Positions 21,617 through 29,417 of a stretch of 64,000 nt of DNA are shown here, piece after piece; within the stretch, counting starts at the first letter, position 1; each line of letters starts with the position of its first letter. The notes beneath the pieces are model-generated. The model was not told where the DNA came from, searched no databases, and saw only the letters and a list, made by a program, of their open reading frames with translations. A program made the position numbers and the translations under genes. The stretch comes from a virus: the IMG/VR virus record IMGVR_UViG_3300042311_000577, positions 1 to 64,000 of that record; one strand, written 5' to 3'.

Positions 21617-22018
21617 ATGACAGAGGTAGAACTAACAACAGTCTTATTCAAATTGGCTGATTTAGGTATTACAGGTGTTAAAGTAAAATATGATGGTGGA
21701 GGAGACTCCGGTGCCATAGAATGGATTGGTATTACAAAACAATCATGTGAAACTCCAGAAGAAGTATGTGATAGAGTAAATGATTGGGAAACTGAATCTA
21801 ACTTAGCAAATGTTGATGGAGGTTTATATAGTGAAATTGAAAATTTTGCAGATGAGATTCTTAGTGATATAGAAGACTGGTGGAATAATGAAGGTGGTTA
21901 TGGAGATTTGTGTATATGTATTCCTTCTGGAAAGTATGTTATAAATAATCATGTAAGAATTACTGAAACTGAAGATTTCTTTCATGATGGAGATTTATTA
22001 AGTAAAACAGAAGAATAA
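21617..22018 (+). CDS. Conserved hypothetical protein (DUF6878-like)
   Basis: 133 residues. VKVKYDGGGDSGAIE followed later by DWWNNEGGYGDLCIC is a pattern I associate with a widespread domain of unknown function in phages and plasmids (DUF6878 type). The fold is alpha/beta with many acidic residues at the C-terminus. No catalytic role known. Its stop overlaps the next ATG by one base. Confidence 0.65.
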   Translation: MTEVELTTVLFKLADLGITGVKVKYDGGGDSGAIEWIGITKQSCETPEEVCDRVNDWETESNLANVDGGLYSEIENFADEILSDIEDWWNNEGGYGDLCICIPSGKYVINNHVRITETEDFFHDGDLLSKTEE

Positions 22019-22185
22019 TGGAAGATTTTGAAAGATGGTTAATAGATGAAGTTGAAACTCAGACATTAACAGATGAATTAAAAGATGAAATACTTGAAAA
22101 AGTAAAATTTGCACTTGAAGATGCTTATGGTGAAGGATATCATGATGCTAAAGAAAGTATATTGAATCATATAAATAACATGTAA
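22018..22185 (+). CDS. Small acidic helical protein, 55 residues
   Basis: ATG 22018 (overlap TAATG with the upstream stop) to TAA 22183-22185, which again overlaps the next ATG (22185). The protein is acidic and helical (DELKDEILEKVKFALEDAYG). The exact TAATG fit on both sides and the helical composition strongly support a real gene. Confidence 0.75.
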   Translation: MEDFERWLIDEVETQTLTDELKDEILEKVKFALEDAYGEGYHDAKESILNHINNM

Positions 22186-22442
22186 TGAATAAAGAAAAAT
22201 TTATTACTGGTAAAAATTTACAAGAAAACATTGATAAATTTATTAGGAGAAAAAGAGGACTTGAAGAAGCTCTTAAATCATGTTTTACATCAGTAACAGT
22301 ACAATACTCAGCAGGTGCTTTTGGAAGAAAAAGTGAAGTTTCTTTATATGATAAAGAAGGTATAAAAGATCTTATTAAAAGAGAGCTTGACAGTGTTACA
22401 ATAGCTTTAGCTGATTTAGAAGAAGAATTTAAAAATCTTTAG
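22185..22442 (+). CDS. Hypothetical helical protein
   Basis: 85 residues, helical with basic N-terminus (LQENIDKFIRRKRGLEEAL), one strand region (VTVQYSAGAFG) and a final acidic helix (IALADLEEEFKNL). No family recognised. Confidence 0.65.
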   Translation: MNKEKFITGKNLQENIDKFIRRKRGLEEALKSCFTSVTVQYSAGAFGRKSEVSLYDKEGIKDLIKRELDSVTIALADLEEEFKNL

Positions 22443-22443
22443 T

Positions 22444-22791
22444 ATGGCACATCCTTGGCAACATGCAAAGTCCTCAGCTAAAAAGTTTGGAGGTTGTCCT
22501 ACTGACTATTTAGAAATCCATCAATGGTTTGATGAAACTAAAGCTTGGATTGGACACAGTATGCATAGAATGTTCAGACACCACAGTGAAGGTATATTTG
22601 AATGTGAAAAAAGATTTGGTATGACTATTACCAACTCTGACGGTAAAGATGTATATGTAAGATATGTTGGAGAACAGCATGTCAAAGAGGATTGCAATAA
22701 TTATATTCCTACTGCAAAAGAATGGGCTGATATGATTGCAAGTGGTAAACCACAAGAGTGGGCATTAAAAACTTTAAAAATTGAAGACTGA
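22444..22791 (+). CDS. Conserved phage protein (DUF6915-like)
   Basis: 115 residues. MAHPWQHAKSSAKKFGG, then YLEIHQWFDETKA and RHHSEGIFECEKRFG, match a family of phage and bacterial proteins with conserved His/Trp (DUF6915). The many His could bind metal or DNA; function is unknown. Its stop overlaps the next ATG (TGATG). Confidence 0.75.
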   Translation: MAHPWQHAKSSAKKFGGCPTDYLEIHQWFDETKAWIGHSMHRMFRHHSEGIFECEKRFGMTITNSDGKDVYVRYVGEQHVKEDCNNYIPTAKEWADMIASGKPQEWALKTLKIED

Positions 22792-23210
22792 TGGCAAAAA
22801 TGATTTTTGACAAAGAAGAAACAAGAAATTTATTAAACATGTTACAATCCTCTGATAGAGAGAATCATATTGTAGCATTTCAGGCATTGAAGAATGTTGA
22901 TGTAGATAAATACATAGGAGAGTTACTTGTAATGTACAAGTTCTCTGGTGTACCAAAATCTGACTGGTCTGAAGCTGGGAAGAAAATACACAGTAAATTA
23001 GTGAGTATAGTTGGAGAAAGTAATCTTAGTAGTCCAAGAACTCTTAGTCTTATTACAGCTCAGAGGGGCTCTAAGACTTCAGTAGAGTTGTTTATGGAAT
23101 ATTTTGTCAGAGATATGACAAGTATGTTGGAGCAAATTGGGTACCCAACAGATAGTTTTGAAATAAACATTAAACTAAAAGACAATGGACAAACAACAGA
23201 GTCTAAGTAA
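22791..23210 (+). CDS. Hypothetical protein sharing a helical module with the gene at 25766
   Basis: 139 residues. The segment SSDRENHIVAFQALKN, ending in KFSG, resembles SSDNDNHILAMEIMAN and KEYSG in the 458-residue protein at 25766-27142. It probably forms a short helical domain for protein interaction. It directly precedes the VWA/MoxR pair, which the other copy follows, so the shared module may mark proteins that work with that ATPase. Overlaps the VWA gene by 26 nt. Confidence 0.6.
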   Translation: MAKMIFDKEETRNLLNMLQSSDRENHIVAFQALKNVDVDKYIGELLVMYKFSGVPKSDWSEAGKKIHSKLVSIVGESNLSSPRTLSLITAQRGSKTSVELFMEYFVRDMTSMLEQIGYPTDSFEINIKLKDNGQTTESK

Positions 23211-24489
23211 AACAGGTAAAGAACTAATGTTGAAAGAGCCCTATTATGGGTTCTTTCTCATTATGTTGAATAAGTTATGGGATAGCAGAAGAGTTCCTAC
23301 AGCTGGTGTTAGTAAGAATGGTATTAATTATCAGCTTACTATTAATCCGGAGTTTTGGGAAGGTCTTAGTGAAGATCACAGACTTGGTTTATTGAAGCAT
23401 GAGTTACTTCATATTGCTTTTGGACATCTTACAACATTCTTTAAGTTTACTGATAAGAAGCTAGCCAATGTTGCAATGGACATGGAAATCAATCAGTATA
23501 TTGATAGAAACTGGTTGCCTGGCGGGGAGTATACCAAAGAAGAAGTTGATGCTATTAAAGAACAAGTAAAGCTTGAAATTCTTGAAGCAAGAGAAAGAGA
23601 TGCTCCATTAGATGAAATTATGGAGATTGCAAGAAAGATTCCTCCTAGAGGTATCATGATTGAAGACTATGCTGATCTTAATCTTGATTTAAAAGCCGGT
23701 GCCAGATATTATTATGACAAACTTAAGGAACTTAAGGATGAAAAAGATAAGAATGGTACTTGTGGTAATCAAGCAATGGATGATCTCTTAGATGACATTG
23801 AAGAAGGAGATGTTCCTGATCATAGTACATGGGAAGACTTTGAAAATCTTACTGAGGCAGAACAGAAATTGATTGATAAGCAGTTACAAAAAGTTCTTAC
23901 TGATGCTAAAGAGCAAACTATCAAGAAAAGAGGTACTGTTCCCGGGGAAATTGAAGGAGTTATTATTGTAGAAGAAGTAGTTCCACCTAAATTTGATTGG
24001 AGAGGCTTTATTAGAAGATTTACTGGTGTAAGTACAAAAGTATTCACCAAGAAAATTAGGAGAAAAGAGAACCGCAGATTTGAAGCAAATCCTGGTCTTA
24101 AAGTAAAAATGAGGCAACATATGTTGTTGGCTATAGATACTTCAGGATCTGTTAGTGATGCTGAACTTAAAGAGTTCATGAGTGAAATCTACCATATTTA
24201 TAAATGTGGTGTTGATATTACTATTGTGCAGTGTGATACAAGAATCAATTCAATTGAACCTTACAAAGGTAAATTTGAAATGAATGTGAGAGGAAGAGGT
24301 GGGACTGAATTTGATCCCGTCCTAGAATATTTTAATGAAAACCTGAAGAAATATACAAGCCTGGTGTATTTTACTGATGGTGAATGTTATACAAGTGTAA
24401 GACCAAAAGGAAATGTTCTTTGGGTCTTGTCCGAGAGATCAAGCATGAATGATAGATTGCCAGGTAAAGTAATTAAGTTAGAACTATAA
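23185..24489 (+). CDS. VWA-domain protein with N-terminal HExxH zincin-like domain
   Basis: 434 residues. HELLHIAFGH (72-81) is a zincin motif of the putative metallopeptidase (DUF2201-type) family. A long acidic central part follows. The C-terminal VWA domain has MIDAS DTSGS (about 318-322) and a later FTDGE. Such proteins form pairs with MoxR AAA+ ATPases: the VWA protein binds substrate and the ATPase remodels it. The ATPase follows 10 nt downstream. Overlap of 26 nt at its start. Whether the HExxH site cleaves proteins is untested. Confidence 0.88.
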   Translation: MDKQQSLSKTGKELMLKEPYYGFFLIMLNKLWDSRRVPTAGVSKNGINYQLTINPEFWEGLSEDHRLGLLKHELLHIAFGHLTTFFKFTDKKLANVAMDMEINQYIDRNWLPGGEYTKEEVDAIKEQVKLEILEARERDAPLDEIMEIARKIPPRGIMIEDYADLNLDLKAGARYYYDKLKELKDEKDKNGTCGNQAMDDLLDDIEEGDVPDHSTWEDFENLTEAEQKLIDKQLQKVLTDAKEQTIKKRGTVPGEIEGVIIVEEVVPPKFDWRGFIRRFTGVSTKVFTKKIRRKENRRFEANPGLKVKMRQHMLLAIDTSGSVSDAELKEFMSEIYHIYKCGVDITIVQCDTRINSIEPYKGKFEMNVRGRGGTEFDPVLEYFNENLKKYTSLVYFTDGECYTSVRPKGNVLWVLSERSSMNDRLPGKVIKLEL

Positions 24490-24499
24490 AAAAAAGAGT

Positions 24500-25669
24500 A
24501 TGAGCCAAGTACAATTAAATGTTGATGAGTTAAAGAATTTCATTAAACACATGGTTAAGAATAACCAACACATTCAGTCTGAAGGAAAAGTTCCTGTGGC
24601 TATTAATATTGAAGGTGATGCCGGTTTGGGTAAAACTTCTGCTATCATGCAGTTAGGTAAAGAATTACAAATGGATGTTGTAAAGCTTAATTTATCTCAG
24701 TTAGAAGAATTAGGTGACTTGGTTGGGTTTCCTGTAAAAGAATTTCAAATACAAAATGCTGAGGGTAAAACTAAATGGATTGGTGAAGCACAAGTAAATG
24801 CAGCACTACATAAAGGTTTTAAAGTGGTAGATAAAAGGATGTCACATGCTGCTCCTGAGTGGATTCAGGGTAAAGGTGAAGGTGGTTTCTTGATTCTTGA
24901 TGATTATACCAGAGCTGATGCAAGATTTATGCAAGCAACTATGGAGATTCTAGATAGACAAGAATATGTTTCTTGGAAGTTACCAAAGAACTGGCATGTA
25001 CTTTTGACTACTAATCCAGACAATGGAGATTACAATGTAACTTCTCTGGATGTTGCTCAGAAGACTAGATTTATCTCTGTTGAGTTGAAATATGATGCTG
25101 ATGTATGGGCTAAGTGGGCAGAGAAAGCAAACATAGATGGTAGATGTATTAACTTTATGTTGATGCACCCAGAGTTGGTAACTCAAAGAGTTAATCCAAG
25201 ATCTATTACTACTTTCTTCAATGCTATTAGTTCTGTACCTAAGTTTGAAGATGATCTTCCATTGATTCAAATGATTGGTGAGGGTTCTGTTGGTGTAGAT
25301 TTTAGTTCAATGTTTACTATGTTCATTAATAACAAACTAGATAGAATAATCAGTCCTGCAGATATCTTGACTAAAGATGAGCAGTATGTAATGAATTCCT
25401 TGACTAATGCAGTTGGTAAAGATGATGATTTCCGTGCTGATATCTCTAGTGTAATTGCAACAAGGATAATCAATTATTCATTAACACTTGCAGATAAAGG
25501 ATCCATTGCTAAACCTATTATTGATAGGATAGCTAAACTTACTACAGACTGTGAAGCATTCACTAATGACCTTAGATATTACATGGTCAAAGAGATTGTT
25601 AATGGAAACAAAGTTAAGTTCAGTCAATTGATGATGAATCCAGACGTGGTGAAGATGGCTGTCAAGTAA
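24500..25669 (+). CDS. MoxR-type AAA+ ATPase
   Basis: 389 residues. Walker A GDAGLGKTS (39-47), Walker B region GGFLILDDYTR (about 130-140) and the sensor-type LLTTNPDNGDYNV. It pairs with the VWA protein upstream, like MoxR/VWA and RavA/ViaA systems that act as chaperones or insert metal cofactors. In phages the substrate is not known. The gene is followed by two hairpins (25679 and 25731), implying its own transcript end. Confidence 0.88.
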   Translation: MSQVQLNVDELKNFIKHMVKNNQHIQSEGKVPVAINIEGDAGLGKTSAIMQLGKELQMDVVKLNLSQLEELGDLVGFPVKEFQIQNAEGKTKWIGEAQVNAALHKGFKVVDKRMSHAAPEWIQGKGEGGFLILDDYTRADARFMQATMEILDRQEYVSWKLPKNWHVLLTTNPDNGDYNVTSLDVAQKTRFISVELKYDADVWAKWAEKANIDGRCINFMLMHPELVTQRVNPRSITTFFNAISSVPKFEDDLPLIQMIGEGSVGVDFSSMFTMFINNKLDRIISPADILTKDEQYVMNSLTNAVGKDDDFRADISSVIATRIINYSLTLADKGSIAKPIIDRIAKLTTDCEAFTNDLRYYMVKEIVNGNKVKFSQLMMNPDVVKMAVK

Positions 25670-25678
25670 TTGAAACAT

Positions 25679-25696
25679 AAAGGGTTTTCCCCTTTT
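25679..25696 (+). terminator. Probable terminator
   Basis: AAAGGG (25679-25684), loop TTTTC, CCCTTT (25690-25695). Short stem with a T-run formed partly by the stem itself. Weaker than the other hairpins. Confidence 0.5.
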
Positions 25697-25728
25697 AATT
25701 TAACATACTTATAATTAAAAACAAACAT

Positions 25729-25750
25729 AGGGGGAGATAAAACTCCCCTT
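25729..25750 (+). promoter_or_regulatory. G-rich/C-rich hairpin in the leader of the next gene
   Basis: GGGGAG (25731-25736), loop ATAAAA, CTCCCC (25743-25748), followed by only TTATT. It is 15 nt upstream of the ATG at 25766 and resembles the terminator family without a T-run. It could be a weak terminator, attenuator or RNA-processing site. Confidence 0.4.
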
Positions 25751-25765
25751 ATTAAACTTAAGACA

Positions 25766-27142
25766 ATGAAAAATTATTTGTTTTTTGAAATTGAAGCTAC
25801 TGCCTCAGAAGTTATTATGAAAGTTGATACAACTTTTGGTACTGAAGATAACAATCAATCTGGTTTTGTAATTTCAAATGATAACTATGTCCCTACTAAA
25901 GGAGACAAATTGTATTTTCTACCTGGAGTAAATATTCCCCGGGTAAAAATGAAGGATTTAACTATGGAACATGGTATTAAATCTGTCAGAAACATAGATG
26001 ATGCAACACACATATTTGCTGGTAGAAGTACCACACACAAAATAACAAGTAATAATTGGTATTACAGAATGTCAACTGATCATTTTAAACAGATGTTTGA
26101 GATAGTAAAACAGTTTATGGATGATTATTATATTCAAAATGTGGAGACAGCACTAGAATTTTATCAAGAAGAGTGTGTGTATATGGATTATAGTTCTTCT
26201 AGTGAAATTAGAAATGAATATCCATTTCTTGAAGCAAGAAAGATTGAAGGTCTTGTAGCATCTATCAATAACTCTAGGACATTCTATGCAGTTGATGATA
26301 CTTATAGGGATTATTTTCCTGCAGTTACTACTCTTACAATTTATGATGAGGCTGAATTATTAAAGTATATTAATGGTCCTGATGCAGTTATCATAGATTC
26401 AGTAATGTTTGAGCAGTTATCTGACATGTTTAAGAGCTCAGATAATGATAATCATATTCTAGCAATGGAGATAATGGCTAATTCTAACTATATAGATAGC
26501 TTACTCTACCTAGAAATGTTATTTAAAGAATATTCTGGTGAAATGAACAGTTGTCATACTAAAAAGCATGTTAATTTTAAGTCTTTACTAGGATATCTAA
26601 ATAAAGATAGTTACATGAGTACAAACATAGATGACATAATGAAATCTCTAATTGACAAGGGTGTTCTTGATACAGAGAAAATAAACATCATTATGGAAAA
26701 ATATGGTGATCAGATTGGGAAACATGGTGACTCTACTTTCTTTAAAGTAAAAACCGTGACAGTTAATCCAGAAACACTGGCTTTGTTGAATGCAAACTAT
26801 GTATATAACAAACTAGAAGACTTTGTACCAGAGGGTCAAGTTGAAGAAGAGGTTATTGAATTACATGCTAATTTAGAGGACCTAAATTCAATACCAGGGG
26901 TTGCGGGGGTGGCTGATGACATTATGGATGATGTTGTAAGTCTAGAATTCTCTGATGGAGACATAGCAACTGCATTTGGTAGAATTGATAGAAATGAACT
27001 TAAGTCAGAGTTAATAGAATTAGAACAGTCAGAAAATGTTTCCGAATCTGAAACAAATAAAACTCTAGAGGACCCTGAAGAAGAATTAAATAACAATCAA
27101 ACAGAAGAGACAAATGACACAGATGACTTTGAATGGTTCTGA
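25766..27142 (+). CDS. Hypothetical protein with a shared helical module and acidic tail
   Basis: 458 residues. The first 200 look beta/alpha mixed. Residues about 225-260 carry the SSDNDNHIL module also seen at 22791-23210. From about residue 365 the sequence turns strongly acidic (EEEVIELHANLEDL and later EDPEEELNNNQTEE) and ends TDDFEWF. Such an acidic tail with a terminal aromatic resembles those of phage SSB proteins, so it may dock replication proteins. The first 29 nt of the next gene overlap its tail. Function unknown. Confidence 0.6.
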   Translation: MKNYLFFEIEATASEVIMKVDTTFGTEDNNQSGFVISNDNYVPTKGDKLYFLPGVNIPRVKMKDLTMEHGIKSVRNIDDATHIFAGRSTTHKITSNNWYYRMSTDHFKQMFEIVKQFMDDYYIQNVETALEFYQEECVYMDYSSSSEIRNEYPFLEARKIEGLVASINNSRTFYAVDDTYRDYFPAVTTLTIYDEAELLKYINGPDAVIIDSVMFEQLSDMFKSSDNDNHILAMEIMANSNYIDSLLYLEMLFKEYSGEMNSCHTKKHVNFKSLLGYLNKDSYMSTNIDDIMKSLIDKGVLDTEKINIIMEKYGDQIGKHGDSTFFKVKTVTVNPETLALLNANYVYNKLEDFVPEGQVEEEVIELHANLEDLNSIPGVAGVADDIMDDVVSLEFSDGDIATAFGRIDRNELKSELIELEQSENVSESETNKTLEDPEEELNNNQTEETNDTDDFEWF

Positions 27143-28133
27143 TGAACTAGAGAGATTTTACAAAAAGAAGTTTTACTTCAGTTACAGTGGGTTGAATAAG
27201 TTACTTTATTCACCTGCTGCTTTTTACAATCATTATGTGCTCAACCAGCGGGAAGACAGTAAGGATGCTCACCTTGTAGGAGGGAGCGTCCTACACTGTC
27301 TCTTGTTTGAACCAGATGCATATAATGACAAGTTTATAACCATGCCGGGTAAATTTCCTACAGATAGCCAAAGAAAAATTATTGATAATATTTTTAGAAT
27401 TCACTGTAGTATTGGAAATAATTCATTACTTTTGGAAGACTACTCACCAGATATACTCACACAACTACTTACAGCAAATCTTTATCAGGCACTTAAAACA
27501 GATGCTCAAAGATTGGAAAAGATTCTCACTGAAGAGAACAAGGAGTATTTTGAATTCCTCAAAGCAAGTTTAGACAAAACAGTGGTAGATCAACCTACTT
27601 TGGATGGCTGCAAAGCACAGGTAGAGATACTAAAAAGTAACAAAGACATCAGAGCTTTATTACAGCTAGACAAAACTGAGGAAGATGATCACATTGAAGT
27701 GTTTAATGAGTTGTACATTAAAATGGATCATGACAGATTACCTTTTGGCCTTCATGGGTTTCTTGACAATGTAGTTATTGATAAAAGTAGTAAAACAATC
27801 TTTGTCAATGACTTAAAGACAACTGGTAAGTCTATTCAGGATTTTCCTGAAGCTGTGGAATACTACAAATATTGGATACAAGCTGTTATATATTTTGTAC
27901 TAGCTGCAGAAAAGTTCTTGAAAGATGAGCCAGACAGACACCAATGGAGAGTACAAGTTACTTTTATTGTAATTGATAAATATAATTTAGTGTATCCATT
28001 TCAAGTGTCACAAGAATCTATGTCACAATGGAGAAAAGATTTTAGAGATATTCTTAATATTGCTAGTTGGCATTATGAGAATAAGAACTTTAGTCTACCA
28101 TATGACCTAGCAGTTGGTAACATAAAATTGTAG
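27114..28133 (+). CDS. PD-(D/E)XK exonuclease (RecE/Cas4-like)
   Basis: 339 residues. FYFSYSGLNKLLYSPAAFYNHY at the N-terminus and GSVLHCLLFEPDAY are typical of phage exonucleases of the RecE type. The core reads GFLDNVVIDKSSKTIFVNDLKTTG (the D...D-x-K metal site, about residues 223-246), then YWIQAVIYFVLA with the conserved Gln/Tyr. Such nucleases resect double-stranded DNA ends and work with a recombinase, here most likely the Sak4/SSB pair. Start ATG 27114 lies within the previous gene's tail. Confidence 0.82.
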   Translation: MTQMTLNGSDELERFYKKKFYFSYSGLNKLLYSPAAFYNHYVLNQREDSKDAHLVGGSVLHCLLFEPDAYNDKFITMPGKFPTDSQRKIIDNIFRIHCSIGNNSLLLEDYSPDILTQLLTANLYQALKTDAQRLEKILTEENKEYFEFLKASLDKTVVDQPTLDGCKAQVEILKSNKDIRALLQLDKTEEDDHIEVFNELYIKMDHDRLPFGLHGFLDNVVIDKSSKTIFVNDLKTTGKSIQDFPEAVEYYKYWIQAVIYFVLAAEKFLKDEPDRHQWRVQVTFIVIDKYNLVYPFQVSQESMSQWRKDFRDILNIASWHYENKNFSLPYDLAVGNIKL

Positions 28134-28138
28134 AACTT

Positions 28139-28705
28139 ATGGTAATTGATGCGCTTTATAAGAAGTACTTTCAGAAGTCCAAGATATTTTTATATCCGCT
28201 CTTGGGCATTAAAAGAGGAACAAGTGTAATTCCAAGAGAGACTTATTTGTCTTGGAATGAAAAAGTTAACTCTGAGGATATGAAACTAGTATGTATTTAT
28301 ACACCTAGAACAGATTTAGAATATTTACAATTTGAAAAAAATGTTCTTCTCCAACATAATAGATTGGTAGATTTTGTAAAGGTGGATGATGAAAATCTAG
28401 TTGTAGTATTTAATTTTTCTGATTTAGAGGATGATTGGATGAATTTTATAAATGGAAAATACAGTAAAATTAATATTAAAACAAAGCGCAAAATTTTAGA
28501 ATTTTTTGATAAGAGAAGTGGCAACTATGCCTATGTAGAGAGTTATTTGTTTCCTGAAAAACATTTTGAAACATATGCAAGAATTCTTCAAGTAGACATT
28601 GATATGCTCCAATCTGTTGGTGAATTATGTGATAAACCAGACTTAAATAAAGAAATGTTAGTTATTGAGGTTGCAGATTTGGAAAACATTAAAATTATTA
28701 AATAA
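28139..28705 (+). CDS. Hypothetical conserved crAss-like phage protein
   Basis: 188 residues. Hydrophobic-basic start (KKYFQKSKIFLYPLLGIKRG), an alpha/beta middle with strand LVVVFNFSDLEDDW, and a final helical part. No catalytic motif found. From memory similar proteins accompany the replication genes in crAss-like phages and other Bacteroidota phages; function not known. Confidence 0.6.
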   Translation: MVIDALYKKYFQKSKIFLYPLLGIKRGTSVIPRETYLSWNEKVNSEDMKLVCIYTPRTDLEYLQFEKNVLLQHNRLVDFVKVDDENLVVVFNFSDLEDDWMNFINGKYSKINIKTKRKILEFFDKRSGNYAYVESYLFPEKHFETYARILQVDIDMLQSVGELCDKPDLNKEMLVIEVADLENIKIIK

Positions 28706-28731
28706 CTTTGTCAAATTAAAACCAACAAAAA

Positions 28732-29091
28732 ATGAGTGAAAAATCAATGATGCTTGTTGAAGCCACATGGCAAGACAAGAAAACTTTTAGATTGATTCCT
28801 GTAGTAGAATCATGTCCCTATGTAGAATGTATTTTTGATCCGGAGACTAAAGTCTTTGTGGTGATTTCAAAAATTAGAAAAACTTCTTTACACATGTTAC
28901 CTAAGCTTGATGATTATGGTCAACCTATTGCAGGAGCCAAAGGTATGAAGCAAGAGAGACATAAAATAGAAGTGTTTCAAGAATTCTATGTAGAAGATGC
29001 TACTGCAATTGAAGAATTAATCAAACTTGTAAGTGTTAATCCAAAGTTTGATTACAAGAAGTTTATGATCCCAGCTGCAACTGAGGCATAA
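28732..29091 (+). CDS. Hypothetical conserved protein, probably highly expressed
   Basis: 119 residues. Beta-rich (FRLIPVVESCPYVECIFDP), basic middle (KGMKQERHKIEVFQEFYVE). It has an A-rich leader and the strongest downstream terminator of the window (29111), so it is likely a separate, abundant protein. Position just before the polymerase and zinc-ribbon genes suggests a replication role, not proven. Confidence 0.65.
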   Translation: MSEKSMMLVEATWQDKKTFRLIPVVESCPYVECIFDPETKVFVVISKIRKTSLHMLPKLDDYGQPIAGAKGMKQERHKIEVFQEFYVEDATAIEELIKLVSVNPKFDYKKFMIPAATEA

Positions 29092-29110
29092 ATGATTGGA
29101 GCCTGAATGA

Positions 29111-29144
29111 AAAGAGGGTGGGTACCAAGCACCCTCTTTTTTTT
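29111..29144 (+). terminator. Strong rho-independent terminator
   Basis: AAAGAGGGTG (29111-29120), loop of 9 nt, CACCCTCTTT (29130-29139), and a T-run of eight from 29137. Ten perfect base pairs. Confidence 0.93.
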
Positions 29145-29186
29145 ATTAACTTAAACGGGGGAACAGCTTAACTGAACACAATTATT

Positions 29187-29417
29187 ATGGGAGATATGCC
29201 ATATGGACAATGTAAATATTGTCACCAAATAGGTCCATTAAGAATTACCTATTTCAGCTTTCCAATTAAATGTGAGTGTTGTAGTTCAAATCATTCAGAA
29301 AGGATTGAACACTGCAGTGAATGTGAAGCTAAAATGCCTACTGAAACAAAAGTATGGCTCAACACTAAAAAATTACAAGATCCTATTCACGAAGGTTTAT
29401 TTACAGCACTACCATGA
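29187..29417 (+). CDS. Small zinc-ribbon protein
   Basis: 76 residues with CKYCHQ, CECCSSNH, and CSECEAK, i.e. three paired-Cys knuckles that could bind one or two zinc ions. Location immediately before the DNA polymerase (ATGA overlap) suggests an accessory factor of the polymerase or a nucleic-acid-binding protein. Confidence 0.7.
   Translation: MGDMPYGQCKYCHQIGPLRITYFSFPIKCECCSSNHSERIEHCSECEAKMPTETKVWLNTKKLQDPIHEGLFTALP

Noticed and set aside
23820-24179. Minus-strand open frame of 119 codons opposite the VWA gene
   Set aside because: Shadow of a gene with clear conserved motifs on the plus strand.
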